From Actinomadura craniellae (GTDB lineage Bacteria; Actinomycetota; Actinomycetes; Streptosporangiales; Streptosporangiaceae): a DNA stretch of 64,000 nt. Each line of letters opens with the position of its first letter. The stretch's first letter is position 1. The notes beneath the pieces are model-generated. The model did not search any database. It was not told the DNA's origin and saw nothing but the letters and a program-made list of their open reading frames with translations. The position numbers were made by a program, and so were the translations under genes. Shown here piece by piece: positions 23,832 to 32,469 of this stretch. The stretch lies in the NCBI RefSeq assembly GCF_003289645.1, contig NZ_QLYX01000012.1, positions 186,001-250,000 of the forward strand. Reading direction: 5' to 3'.

Positions 23832-25309
23832 CGGACCGTTCCGCGCTCCTGTCGTCAGAGAGCAGCCCGACGCCGCTGCGGATCGCGGAGTCCGTGCGCG
23901 CCGGCGACGACGGGGTGACCTCGCTGGCGGACTTCCACCGCTGGTACGAGGACGTCGGGAAGCGCTCGTACGCGCGGGTGGACCGCGTCCCGCTGGACGA
24001 GCTCACCGGGTGGGAGACCGACCCCGGCACCGGCAACATCCGGCATCACACCGGGCGGTTCTTCACCGTCGAGGGCCTGGAGGTGCGGATCCCCGCCAAC
24101 CGGGTCGGGGCCTGGAGCCAGCCCATCATCAACCAGCCGGAGGTGGGCGTCCTCGGGATCCTGGTCAAGGAGTTCGACGGGGTCCTGCACTGCCTGATGC
24201 AGGCCAAGGTGGAGCCCGGCAACAGCAACGGCCTCCAGCTCTCCCCGACGGTGCAGGCGACGCGCAGCAACTACACCCGGGTGCACGGCGGCCGGCCCGT
24301 GCCCTACCTGGAGTACTTCCAGGACCCGGCGCGGCGCCGGGTGCTGGCGGACGTCCGGCAGTCCGAGCAGGGGTCGGCCTTCCACCGCAAGCGCAACCGG
24401 AACATCGTCGTCGAGGTCCCCGAGGACGTCGAGGTCGCCGACGGCTTCCGCTGGCTGACGCTGGGCCAGCTGCACCGGCTGCTCGCGGCCGAGGACCTGA
24501 TCAACATGGACGCCCGCACGGTGCTGTCCTGCCTGCCCTTCGCGCACGGCGAACTGGCCTCGGTGCTGGAGCCGGCCGCCGGCGACTTCCACCCCGCGCT
24601 GCTGCGCTCGTGCGACCCGGGCGGGGGCAGCCTGCACTCCACCGGCGACATCCTCAGCTGGATCACCGAGGCCCGCACCCGGGCCGAGGTGCACACCCGG
24701 CGGGTGCCGCTGGCCGGCCTGCCCGGCTGGCGCCGCGAGGAGGGTCGGATCTCGCACGAGAGCGGGGCCTTCTTCGACGTCATCGGGGTGCGCGTGGAGG
24801 CCGGCGGCCGCGAGGTGGGCCGGTGGACCCAGCCGATGGTGGACCCGATCGGCATGGGGGTCGTCGCCTTCCTGGTCCGGGAGATCGGCGGGGTGCTGCA
24901 CGTGTTGATGAACACCCGGATCGAGGCCGGCTACATGGACGTGGTCGAGCTGGCGCCGACCGTCCAGTGCACTCCCCACAGCTACGAGCACCTGCCGCCG
25001 GAGGCGCGGCCGCTGTTCCTGGACACGGTGCTGGACGCCGCCCCGGAGCAGATCCGGTTCCAGACCGTCCTCTCGGAGGAGGGCGGGCGTTTCTACCACG
25101 CCCGCAACCGCTACCTCATCGTGGAGTCCGACGTCGACGTCCGGTTCCAGCACCCCGAGTTCCGCTGGATGACCGTGCAGCAGCTCGTCGAACTGCTGCG
25201 GCACAGCCACTACCTGAACATCCAGGCGCGCAGCCTCGTGGCATGCCTGCAGAGCCTGCTCATGCCGCCGGACGAGGCGCCGGCCGCCGAGAGGGAGGTC
25301 CGCTCGTGA
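23828..25309 (+). CDS. NDP-hexose 2,3-dehydratase (TylCVI/EvaA/DnmT-like)
   Basis: A 493-residue protein of two homologous halves (about 20-240 and 265-480), the standard form of NDP-hexose 2,3-dehydratases. Each half has a WxQPxxxxPxxGVxxFLV...GVLH.L segment (WSQPIINQPEVGVLGILV and WTQPMVDPIGMGVVAFLV) and an ELxPTVQ motif. It removes the C-2 hydroxyl from NDP-4-keto-6-deoxyglucose, opening the route to 2,6-dideoxy and 2,3,6-trideoxy sugars. Its last codons overlap the GTG of the second C-methyltransferase. Confidence 0.94.
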   Translation: MTDRSALLSSESSPTPLRIAESVRAGDDGVTSLADFHRWYEDVGKRSYARVDRVPLDELTGWETDPGTGNIRHHTGRFFTVEGLEVRIPANRVGAWSQPIINQPEVGVLGILVKEFDGVLHCLMQAKVEPGNSNGLQLSPTVQATRSNYTRVHGGRPVPYLEYFQDPARRRVLADVRQSEQGSAFHRKRNRNIVVEVPEDVEVADGFRWLTLGQLHRLLAAEDLINMDARTVLSCLPFAHGELASVLEPAAGDFHPALLRSCDPGGGSLHSTGDILSWITEARTRAEVHTRRVPLAGLPGWRREEGRISHESGAFFDVIGVRVEAGGREVGRWTQPMVDPIGMGVVAFLVREIGGVLHVLMNTRIEAGYMDVVELAPTVQCTPHSYEHLPPEARPLFLDTVLDAAPEQIRFQTVLSEEGGRFYHARNRYLIVESDVDVRFQHPEFRWMTVQQLVELLRHSHYLNIQARSLVACLQSLLMPPDEAPAAEREVRS

Positions 25310-26574
25310 ACGTGGGAGAGAGCGCCCGGCAGGTCACCGGGTGCCGGGTGTGCGGAGGGTCGGACTGGCAGGACGTCGTCTCCTTCGGGCCGGTGCCCCT
25401 GGCCAACGGGTTCCTGCCGCCGGCGGAGTCGTACGAGGACGAGCCCTACTACCCGCTCGGCGTCATCTCGTGCCGCTCCTGCCGGCTGATGAGCGTGACC
25501 CACGTCGTCGACCCCGAGGTGCTCTACCGCAGCTACTCGTACGTGACCTCCGACTCCGAGACGATGACCCGGCACATGGGCCGCGTCGCCGAGACCTGCT
25601 GTAAGCGGGGCGGGCTGGCCGCCGGCGACCTGGTGGTGGAGCTCGGCAGCAACACCGGCCAGCAACTGGCGGAGTTCCGGCGGGCCGGGATGCGCGTGCT
25701 GGGCGTCGACCCGGCCCGCAACCTGGCGGAGGTCGCGAGCGAGCGCGGCATACCGACGCTGCCGGAGTTCTTCTCCGCGGAGAGCGCCGGGACGGTACGC
25801 GCGGAACACGGCCCCGCCCGGCTCATCCTGGGCCGGCACGTCTTCGCCCACATCGACGACCTGGCCGGGGTGCTCGCGGGCGCGCGCGCCCTGCTGGGCC
25901 CGGGCGGGATCTTCGCGATCGAGGTGCCGTACGCGGTGGACCTGCTGGAGCAGGCCGCCTTCGACACGATCTACCACGAGCACCTGTCGTACTTCCTGGT
26001 GCGCACCCTGGCGACCCTCTTCGAGCGGCACGGGCTGTGCGCCCTCGACGTGGAACGGTTCCCGGTCCACGGCGGCTCGATCCTGGTCTTCGCGGGACGC
26101 TCCGAGGACGGCCTGACCCCGGGCCCCGCCGTCGCCGACCTGATCTCCCTGGAGGAGCGGGCCGGGCTGTTCGACGACGCCGCCTACCGGGACTTCGCCC
26201 GGCACACCGACCGTGTCCGGCGGGAACTCCCCGTCCTGGTGCGCCGGCTGGTGGCCGAGGGGAAGCGCGTCGCCGGGTACGGGGCGTCGGCCAAGGGCAC
26301 GACGATCCTGAACATCTGCGGGCTCGGCCCGGCCGAGGTGGAGTTCTGCATCGACACCACGGTGCTCAAGCAGGACAAGGTGCTGCCGGGCACGCACATC
26401 CCGGTGCACAGCCCCGACCACGTCGAGGTCCGCCCACCGGACTACTTCCTGCTGCTGGCCTGGAACTACGCCACCGAGATCTTCCAGAAGGAGGCCGGGT
26501 TCCTGGCCTCGGGCGGCCGGTTCATCGTGCCGTTCCCCACTCCCACGGTCGTCTCCGCCGAATCTCTCGGCTGA
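25306..26574 (+). CDS. second NDP-hexose C-methyltransferase
   Basis: A 422-residue homologue of the protein at 21,036 with the same plan: zinc cysteines (CRVCGG, CRSC), SAM loop VVELGSNTGQQL, catalytic YHEH, and C-terminal GYGASAKGTTILNICGLG. The GTG start overlaps the previous TGA and has GAGGGAGG. Two distinct C-methyltransferases suggest two branched sugars, or C-3 and C-5 methylation in one (as in noviose or nogalose). It closes the rightward sugar operon ahead of a terminator. Confidence 0.87.
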   Translation: MNVGESARQVTGCRVCGGSDWQDVVSFGPVPLANGFLPPAESYEDEPYYPLGVISCRSCRLMSVTHVVDPEVLYRSYSYVTSDSETMTRHMGRVAETCCKRGGLAAGDLVVELGSNTGQQLAEFRRAGMRVLGVDPARNLAEVASERGIPTLPEFFSAESAGTVRAEHGPARLILGRHVFAHIDDLAGVLAGARALLGPGGIFAIEVPYAVDLLEQAAFDTIYHEHLSYFLVRTLATLFERHGLCALDVERFPVHGGSILVFAGRSEDGLTPGPAVADLISLEERAGLFDDAAYRDFARHTDRVRRELPVLVRRLVAEGKRVAGYGASAKGTTILNICGLGPAEVEFCIDTTVLKQDKVLPGTHIPVHSPDHVEVRPPDYFLLLAWNYATEIFQKEAGFLASGGRFIVPFPTPTVVSAESLG

Positions 26575-26585
26575 CCGGGGAACGC

Positions 26586-26619
26586 GACGCGGGCGGGCCG
26601 TGAGCGGCCCGCCCGCGTC
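26586..26619. terminator. terminator hairpin at the end of the sugar operon
   Basis: Perfect 15-nt arms (26586-26600, 26605-26619) around TGAG. It lies between convergent stops at 26574 and 26639. Confidence 0.8.
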
Positions 26620-26638
26620 GTCGTGTCACGTCGTCGTG

Positions 26639-27076
26639 TCACGGCATGTCGTCGCGGGTGACGCGGCGCTCGCGGACCCGGAACCCGTCGCCCGCCAGGA
26701 CCAGCACGTCCTCGCACACGCACATCAGGTGCAGGCGGGCCTGGCCGCCGTGCGGCGTGGCGATGACCTGCGTGTAGCTGCGGGCGAACAGGGAGCCGTC
26801 GGGCCGCGGCGTCACGTCGACCGTGGTGAGCACGTGCCGGTGCGTCTCGCCGGCCTCCGCCAGCCGCGCCGCCGACTCGCGCACGCCCGCCGCGATGGCG
26901 GTGCGGCCGCGGACGGGTTCGGTGAGCGACGGGGAGAGGAAGGTGCCGTCCTCGGTGAACGTCTCCGCCCACTCCTCCGCCGCCCCCGTGTCCAGGAGGT
27001 GCATGTGCCGGGCGTAGAACTGCTGGAGTTCGGCGTAGAGCGTCGCGAACGGCGGGTTCTCAGTCTGGACCGACAC
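26639..27076 (-). CDS. ActVIA/SnoaL2-like NTF2-fold protein
   Basis: A 145-residue single-domain protein of the NTF2/SnoaL-like fold, starting at GTG 27076 behind GAGGGAG. The pattern LYAEVQQFYARHMHLLD-like N-terminus, EEWAETFTEDGTF, EPVRGRTAIA, then CEDVLV...VRERRVTRDD at the C-terminus fits the ActVI-ORFA group found in aromatic polyketide clusters. Members assist ring oxidation, reduction or cyclisation; SnoaL2 of nogalamycin works with the SDR SnoaW in C-1 hydroxylation. The exact step is unknown. It has its own SARP-type site and is divergent from the cyclase. Confidence 0.75.
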   Translation of the reverse strand: MSVQTENPPFATLYAELQQFYARHMHLLDTGAAEEWAETFTEDGTFLSPSLTEPVRGRTAIAAGVRESAARLAEAGETHRHVLTTVDVTPRPDGSLFARSYTQVIATPHGGQARLHLMCVCEDVLVLAGDGFRVRERRVTRDDMP

Positions 27077-27113
27077 GGCCTTCTCCCTCTGGGCGATCGT
27101 CGCTGCTGCCGAC

Positions 27114-27146
27114 GATGCTGCGGCGGAGCCGTCGAGAGCCGCTAGA
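27114..27146 (-). promoter_or_regulatory. SARP-type activator site and -10 element for the ActVIA-like gene
   Basis: Read leftwards: TCTAGCG, 4 nt, TCGACGG, 8 nt, CAGCATC. It shares the -10 with the sites at 13579 and 16852 although the surrounding sequence differs. Confidence 0.7.
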
Positions 27147-27254
27147 GGCGGCGCCGCCCTGACCGCCGGGGCCGTCGAGCCGATGCCCACCGGTTCTCCG
27201 GCGCCCCCGGTCACGATCGAGGTGATCCATGACGTCGGCTTCGGGAGATGTGGC

Positions 27255-28034
27255 GTGCGGTTCATTGACCTGTCGTCGCCGGTGGACGCCGCGTTCGACG
27301 AGCCCGACCCGGTGCGGCACGAGATCCTGACGCCGCGCGAGGGCGCGGTGCACATGAGCGAGGAGATGCGCGAGCACTTCGGCATCGACTTCGACCCGGA
27401 CGAGCTGCCCGACGGCGAGTTCCTGTCGCTGGACCGGCTCTCCCTCACCACGCACACCGGCACACACGTCGACGCCCCCTCGCACTACGGGTCGCGGGCG
27501 GCGTACGGCGACGGCGTGCCGCGGAACATCGACCAGATGCCGCTGGAGTGGTTCTTCCGCCCGGGCGTGGTGCTGGACCTGACCGACGCCGGCACCGGTG
27601 CCGTCGGTGCGGCGCGGCTGGAGAAGGAACTGGCGCGGATCGGGTACACGCCGCAGCCGCTCGACATCGTCCTGCTGCACACCGGCGCCGAGCGCCACCT
27701 CGGCACCCGGCGGTACTTCACCGACTTCGCCGGGCTGGACGGCCCCGCGGTGCGGATGCTGCTCGACCTCGGGGTCAAGGTGATCGGTACCGACGCCTTC
27801 AGCCTGGACGCGCCGTTCGGGAACATCATCGAGCGCTACCGGAAGACCGGTGACCGCTCGGTGCTGTGGCCCGCGCACTTCGAGGGCCGGCAGCGGGAGT
27901 ACTGCCAGGTGGAACGCCTCGGCAACCTCGGCGCGCTGCCCGCGCCGACCGGCTTCCGGGTCGCCTGCTTCCCGGTCAAGATCACTGGCGGTGGGGCCGG
28001 CTGGACCCGAGCGGTCGCCCTCGTCGACGACTAG
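27255..28034 (+). CDS. polyketide second/third-ring cyclase, DpsY/SnoaM-like
   Basis: A 259-residue protein of the metal-dependent cyclase/kynurenine formamidase family. It has the hallmark LTTHTGTHVDAPSHYG metal-binding motif and DIVLLHTGAE, then VKVIGTDAFSLD. GTG at 27255 behind GGGAG gives VRFIDLSSPV, the usual N-terminus; a start at 27183 would add 24 unsupported residues. DpsY/SnoaM-type cyclases help close rings two and three in anthracycline formation, so their presence favours an anthracycline or related linear product. A methyltransferase gene follows 12 nt later. Confidence 0.85.
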   Translation: MRFIDLSSPVDAAFDEPDPVRHEILTPREGAVHMSEEMREHFGIDFDPDELPDGEFLSLDRLSLTTHTGTHVDAPSHYGSRAAYGDGVPRNIDQMPLEWFFRPGVVLDLTDAGTGAVGAARLEKELARIGYTPQPLDIVLLHTGAERHLGTRRYFTDFAGLDGPAVRMLLDLGVKVIGTDAFSLDAPFGNIIERYRKTGDRSVLWPAHFEGRQREYCQVERLGNLGALPAPTGFRVACFPVKITGGGAGWTRAVALVDD

Positions 28035-28046
28035 TTCGAGGGAGAC

Positions 28047-28760
28047 ATGATGTTCGGTGCCGAGCTCGCCGACGTGTACGAGCTGATCTACCGCAGCCGC
28101 GGCAAGGACTGGGCGGCCGAGGCGGCGGACGCCGCCCGGATCGTCAGGGAGAGGTACCCGGAGGCGGACTCGCTGCTGGACGTGGCGTGCGGTACCGGCG
28201 CGCACCTGGAGACCTTCCGGACGCTGTTCGGGCACACCGAGGGAGTGGAGCTGTCCCCGGACATGCTCGACGTGGCGGCCCGGCGGCTGCCCGGCGTGCC
28301 CCTGCACGAGATGGACATGCGGGACTTCTCGCTGGGGCGCACGTTCGACGCGGTGACCTGCCTGTTCACCGCCATCGGGTACCTGCCGACGCTGGCGGGC
28401 ATGCGGGCCGCCGTGCGTTGCATGGCCCGGCACCTGGTGCCGGGCGGCGTCATGGTCGTGGAGCCCTGGTGGTTCCCCGACCGGTTCATCGACGGCTACG
28501 TCGCGGGGGACCTGGGCGGCGACGGGGAACGCACCGTCGCCCGGATGTCCCACTCCACCCGGGAGGGCCGGACGACGCGCATGGAGGTGCGGTTCCTGGT
28601 GGGCGACGCCAAGGGCATCACCGAGTTCACCGAGGTCGACCTGCTGACGCTGTTCACCCTGGAGGAGTACCTGTCGGCGTTCGCCGACGCGGGCTGCCCG
28701 GCCGAATACGTGGAATCCGGCTGGACGGCCCGCGGCCTGTTCATCGGGCGGCGAGAATGA
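28047..28760 (+). CDS. NDP-amino-sugar N,N-dimethyltransferase, DesVI/TylM1-like
   Basis: A 237-residue class I SAM methyltransferase, the same length as DesVI and similar throughout. It has ELADVYELIYRSRGKDW at the N-terminus, LLDVACGTGAHLE (SAM loop), PLHEMDMRDFSLGRTFDAVTC, and VVEPWWFPDRFIDGYVAGD. It dimethylates the 3- or 4-amino group of an NDP-6-deoxy amino sugar before transfer. Together with the N-oxygenase it implies two fates for amino sugars in one pathway: dimethylation and oxidation. ATG follows GAGGGAG; it is in an operon with the cyclase. Confidence 0.92.
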   Translation: MMFGAELADVYELIYRSRGKDWAAEAADAARIVRERYPEADSLLDVACGTGAHLETFRTLFGHTEGVELSPDMLDVAARRLPGVPLHEMDMRDFSLGRTFDAVTCLFTAIGYLPTLAGMRAAVRCMARHLVPGGVMVVEPWWFPDRFIDGYVAGDLGGDGERTVARMSHSTREGRTTRMEVRFLVGDAKGITEFTEVDLLTLFTLEEYLSAFADAGCPAEYVESGWTARGLFIGRRE

Positions 28761-28769
28761 TCCGCGAGC

Positions 28770-29648
28770 TCACGCCCCGACGAGCTCGTCGGCGATGGTC
28801 ATGACGTACCGGCCGTAGTCGGAGTTGCCGATCTCGGCCCCGAGCCGCCGGCACTGCTCGGCCCCGATGAACCCCATGCGCAGCGCGACCTCCTCGATGC
28901 AGGCGATCCGCACGCCCTGGCGCTCCTCCAGCGTCCGCACGTAGTGCCCGGCCTGCAGGAGCGCCTCCGGGGTCCCGGTGTCCAGCCAGGCGAACCCGCG
29001 GCCGAGGTCGACGAGCCTGGCCCGCCCGCGCTGGAGGTAGGCGAGGTTCATGTCGGTGATCTCGAGTTCGCCGCGGGCCGACGGGCGCAGGTTCTTGGCG
29101 ATGTCCACCGCGTCGTTGTCGTAGAGGTACAGCCCGGTGATCGCGCGGTTGGAGCGGGGCCGGGCCGGCTTCTCCTCGATGGAGAGGAGCTTCCCGTCCG
29201 CGTCGGTCTCACCGACCCCGTAGCGCTGCGGGTCGTTGACCGGGTAGCCGAAGAGCGTGCAGCCGCTCAGGCCGGCGCTCTCGCGGAGCAGGACGTCGGA
29301 GAAGGAATTGCCGTGGAAGATATTGTCGCCGAGCACCAGGGCGACCTGGTCGTCGCCGATATGGTCCGCGCCGATGATAAACGCCTCGGCGATTCCGCGC
29401 GGCTGGGACTGCGTCGCGTAGGAGATGTTCAGCCCCAGCCGCGACCCGTCCCCGAGCAGCTCCTGGAATTGCGCGAGGTGGCCCGGTGTCGTGATGACCA
29501 GGATATCGCGGATGTCGGCGAGCATCAGCACGGAGAGTGGGTAATAGATCATCGGCTTGTCGCCCACCGGCAGCAACTGCTTGGAAACCGCGAGCGTTAT
29601 CGGGTACAGCCTGCTGCCGGTTCCGCCGGCCAGAATTATCCCCTTCAT
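28770..29648 (-). CDS. rmlA: glucose-1-phosphate thymidylyltransferase
   Basis: A 292-residue nucleotidyltransferase with the GILAGGTGSRLYPIT signature at the N-terminus, KQLLPVGDKPMIYYPLS, LVLGDNIFHG and IEEKPARPRSN. It makes dTDP-glucose, the entry to all deoxysugars here. The partner 4,6-dehydratase (RmlB) is not in the window and must be elsewhere in the cluster or genome. It is convergent with the DesVI-like gene (9-nt gap) and divergent from the aminotransferase. A sigma70-like TTGTCC-17 nt-ATAACC is visible upstream, without a SARP-type site. Confidence 0.95.
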   Translation of the reverse strand: MKGIILAGGTGSRLYPITLAVSKQLLPVGDKPMIYYPLSVLMLADIRDILVITTPGHLAQFQELLGDGSRLGLNISYATQSQPRGIAEAFIIGADHIGDDQVALVLGDNIFHGNSFSDVLLRESAGLSGCTLFGYPVNDPQRYGVGETDADGKLLSIEEKPARPRSNRAITGLYLYDNDAVDIAKNLRPSARGELEITDMNLAYLQRGRARLVDLGRGFAWLDTGTPEALLQAGHYVRTLEERQGVRIACIEEVALRMGFIGAEQCRRLGAEIGNSDYGRYVMTIADELVGA

Positions 29649-29711
29649 GGCTTCAGGTTATGGAGCCACGGGCACGCGGGACAAGGCCGATATCGTGGAA
29701 TTGAAGAGGTA

Positions 29712-29744
29712 TCGAGAGGGCTACGAGTCAGATACGTTGTGCTG
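29712..29744 (+). promoter_or_regulatory. SARP-type activator site and -10 element for the aminotransferase gene
   Basis: TCGAGAG (29712), 4 nt, ACGAGTC (29723), 8 nt, TGTGCTG (29738). The ATG at 29806 is about 60 nt further. Confidence 0.72.
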
Positions 29745-29805
29745 ACTTCCAGCTCGCGCGATATCACAGGGATCGCCTGGGATCACAGGATGGTGGTAAA
29801 CGCTT

Positions 29806-30918
29806 ATGACGACTCGGGTGTGGGACTATCTCGACGAATACGCCAATGAACGCGACGACATCCTCGACGCGGTCGAGACGGTGTTCCGCTCGGGGCAGCT
29901 CGTACTCGGCCGAAGCCTGCGGGAGTTCGAGGCCGAGTTCGCCGCCTACCACGGGATGTCGCACTGCGCCGGCGTCGACAACGGCACCAACGCGCTCAAA
30001 CTGGGTCTCCAGGCGCTGGGGGTCGGCCCCGGCGACGAGGTGATCACCGTGTCGAACACCGCGGCGCCCACCGTGGTGGCGATCGACGCCGTCGGAGCGA
30101 CCCCGGTGTTCGTGGACGTGCACCGGGAGAACTACCTGATGGACACCGACCAGGTGGCCGCCGCCATCACCCCGCGCACCCGCTGCCTGCTACCCGTGCA
30201 CCTGTACGGGCAGTGCGTCGACATGGAGCCGCTGACGGCGCTGGCCGCCAAGCACGACCTGGTGATCCTGGAGGACTGCGCCCAGGCGCACGGCGCCCGG
30301 CACCACGGCCGGCTCGCGGGGACCATGGGCGACGCCGCCGCGTTCTCGTTCTACCCGACCAAGGTGCTCGGCGCGTACGGCGACGGCGGCGCCACGATCA
30401 CCGACAACGAGCAGGTGGACCGCAACATGCGGCGGCTGCGCTACTACGGCATGGAGGACCGCTACTACGTGGTCGCCACGCCGGGGCACAACAGCCGGCT
30501 CGACGAGGTGCACGCGGAGATCCTGCGCCGCAAGCTCCGCCGGCTCGACGACTACGTCGCCGGCCGGCGCGCCGTGGCCCAGCGCTACGCCGAGGCCCTG
30601 GCCGACACCGACCTGGTCCTGCCGAAGACCGTGCCGGGCAACGACCACGTCTACTACGTCCACGTGGTGCGCCATCCCCGGCGCGACGCCATCCTCGAAG
30701 CGCTCAAGACCTACGACATCCACCTGAACATCAGCTACCCGTGGCCGGTGCACACCATGACCGGCTTCGCCCACCTCGGCTACGCCCGGGGTTCGCTTCC
30801 GGTGACGGAGGAACTGGCCGGGGAGATCTTCTCGCTGCCGATGTACCCGGCACTGTCCCCGGACACCCAGGACAAGGTCATCAGCGCCCTCCGCGAGGTG
30901 CTGGCGAACCTCTCCTGA
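29806..30918 (+). CDS. NDP-hexose 3-aminotransferase (DegT/DnrJ/EryC1/StrS family), EvaB/DnmJ-like
   Basis: A 370-residue PLP-dependent sugar aminotransferase. The PLP lysine is K186 in [16 protein letters not shown]157 in [11 protein letters not shown] pairs with the pyridine nitrogen. The N-terminal [31 protein letters not shown] matches the 3-aminotransferases of vancosamine/daunosamine-type pathways. It installs the 3-amino group that is later dimethylated (28,047) or N-oxidised (12,300). It stands alone, divergent from RmlA and convergent with the ACP gene, and has its own SARP-type promoter. Confidence 0.93.
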   Translation: MTTRVWDYLDEYANERDDILDAVETVFRSGQLVLGRSLREFEAEFAAYHGMSHCAGVDNGTNALKLGLQALGVGPGDEVITVSNTAAPTVVAIDAVGATPVFVDVHRENYLMDTDQVAAAITPRTRCLLPVHLYGQCVDMEPLTALAAKHDLVILEDCAQAHGARHHGRLAGTMGDAAAFSFYPTKVLGAYGDGGATITDNEQVDRNMRRLRYYGMEDRYYVVATPGHNSRLDEVHAEILRRKLRRLDDYVAGRRAVAQRYAEALADTDLVLPKTVPGNDHVYYVHVVRHPRRDAILEALKTYDIHLNISYPWPVHTMTGFAHLGYARGSLPVTEELAGEIFSLPMYPALSPDTQDKVISALREVLANLS

Positions 30919-30958
30919 GGCGCCGGAGACGTGGCCGGTCACGTACTTCGGCGGGATT

Positions 30959-31219
30959 TCAGGCGACCTCGGTGACGGCGCCGTTCACCAGCGAGAGCAG
31001 CTCCCGCGGTGTCTCCGACTCCGTCACCTGGTCGTCGTCCAGCCGCACCCCGTAGTCGCGTTCGATGCGGGCGGCGGTCTCCAGCAACGCGAGCGAGTCA
31101 TAGCCCAGCAGCTCGAACGTGGTGTCCGGGAGGCCGTCGCCCGCCGCCGCCACGCCCTCGCCCTCGCCGGCGCACTCGCGCATGATCTCCATGAGCTCCG
31201 TCACGGTCAGCTTCGTCAT
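30959..31219 (-). CDS. acyl carrier protein of the type II polyketide synthase
   Basis: An 86-residue ACP. The phosphopantetheine attachment serine is S42 in LLGYDSLALLE, the position and motif usual for type II polyketide ACPs. ATG at 31219 gives the normal length; a longer upstream reading is unlikely. It is the last gene of the leftward minimal PKS operon, 32 nt after the CLF, in the canonical KSalpha-KSbeta-ACP order. Confidence 0.96.
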   Translation of the reverse strand: MTKLTVTELMEIMRECAGEGEGVAAAGDGLPDTTFELLGYDSLALLETAARIERDYGVRLDDDQVTESETPRELLSLVNGAVTEVA

Positions 31220-31251
31220 TGCGGTACCTGCCTCTCTGTCGGGGCCTCGCC

Positions 31252-32469
31252 TCATCGAGGCCCGCGTACGACCATCGCGGCGTTGAACCCCCCGTGCCCC
31301 CGGGCCAGCACGAGCGCCACCGACAGCCGGGCCCGCCGCGGGGCCGACACGAGGTCGAGCTCGTACTCCGGGGCCGGGCGCGGCACGTTGACCGTCGGCG
31401 GGATCACGCCGTGCCGGATCGCCAGCAGCGCCGTGGCCAGGTCGAGCGCCGCGCCGCCCGCGCCGAGCCGTCCCGTCATCGTCTTCGGCGCGGTGACCGG
31501 CACGCCGGACGGGCCGAAGAGCGCCCGCAGGGCGTCCGCCTCGATCGCGTCCAGCTCGGGCACCCCCGCCGCGTCGGCGAAGACCACGTCCACCTCCCGG
31601 GCCGTGACGCCCGCGTCCGCCAGGGCCAGTTCGGCGGCGCGCCGCAGGGTCGGCGGGCGGTCCGTACCGGGCGGGGGGTCGAAGGTGGCCGCGTAGCCGG
31701 AGATCTCCCCGTACACCGTCCGCGCGCCGCGGGCCCGGGCCCCGTCCGCGCTCTCCAGCACGAACAGCGCGCCGCCCTCACCGGGGACGTGTCCGGTCGC
31801 GCCGGCGTGGAACGGCCGGTACGCCCGGTCCGGTTCCTGCTCGGTGCTGACCCGGCCGGTGGACTGCTGGGCGACCCAGCCCCAGGGGCAGGGCGAGCCG
31901 TCCACCCCACCGCCGATCATGAAGGGGATGCCGCCGCGTACCTGCCGCCTGGCCTGCGCCAGGGAGTCGAGCCCGCCGGCCTGCTCGGTGACCAGCACGC
32001 CGCTGGGCCCGCGCAGGCCGTGCCGGATCGAGATCTGGCCGGTGTTGACCGCGTAGAACCAGGCGAAGGACTGGTAGGCGCTGACGTGCTCGGGCCCCTT
32101 GCTCCACAGCTTCTCCAGCTCGCGGTGGCCGAACTCGAAGCCGCCGGCCGTGCTCGCGGTGACCACGCCGACCGCGTACTCGGGTAGTTCGGACGGCTCG
32201 ACACCGGCGTCCGCCAGCGCCTCGTCCGCCGCGACGAGCGCCAGCCGCGTCATGTGGTCGGTCTGCGGCAGCAGCCGGCTGGGCAGGTGGTCGCCCGGCT
32301 CGAACCCGGCGATCTCGCCGGCCAGCCGGCTGCTGTACGGCTCGGGGTCGAACCGCGTGATCGGCCCGATCGCGGCGTCCCCGCGTACCGTCGCGGCCCA
32401 GTGCCGGCCGGCGTCCATGCCGGTCGGCGCCATGACGCCGATCCCGGTCACCACGGTGGCGGCGGTCAT
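31252..32469 (-). CDS. ketosynthase beta subunit / chain length factor
   Basis: A 405-residue ketosynthase-like protein in which the active-site cysteine is replaced by Gln (Q163 in [11 protein letters not shown]), the mark of a chain length factor. It pairs with KSalpha and sets the number of extension cycles; its start overlaps the KSalpha stop (ATGA), fitting equal synthesis of the heterodimer. The residues that gate the chain tunnel cannot be judged reliably without an alignment, so chain length (deca- versus octaketide) remains open. Confidence 0.96.
   Translation of the reverse strand: MTAATVVTGIGVMAPTGMDAGRHWAATVRGDAAIGPITRFDPEPYSSRLAGEIAGFEPGDHLPSRLLPQTDHMTRLALVAADEALADAGVEPSELPEYAVGVVTASTAGGFEFGHRELEKLWSKGPEHVSAYQSFAWFYAVNTGQISIRHGLRGPSGVLVTEQAGGLDSLAQARRQVRGGIPFMIGGGVDGSPCPWGWVAQQSTGRVSTEQEPDRAYRPFHAGATGHVPGEGGALFVLESADGARARGARTVYGEISGYAATFDPPPGTDRPPTLRRAAELALADAGVTAREVDVVFADAAGVPELDAIEADALRALFGPSGVPVTAPKTMTGRLGAGGAALDLATALLAIRHGVIPPTVNVPRPAPEYELDLVSAPRRARLSVALVLARGHGGFNAAMVVRGPR

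Noticed and set aside
31252-32469. Second active ketosynthase
   Set aside because: The active-site position is Gln (VTEQAGG), which identifies a chain length factor.
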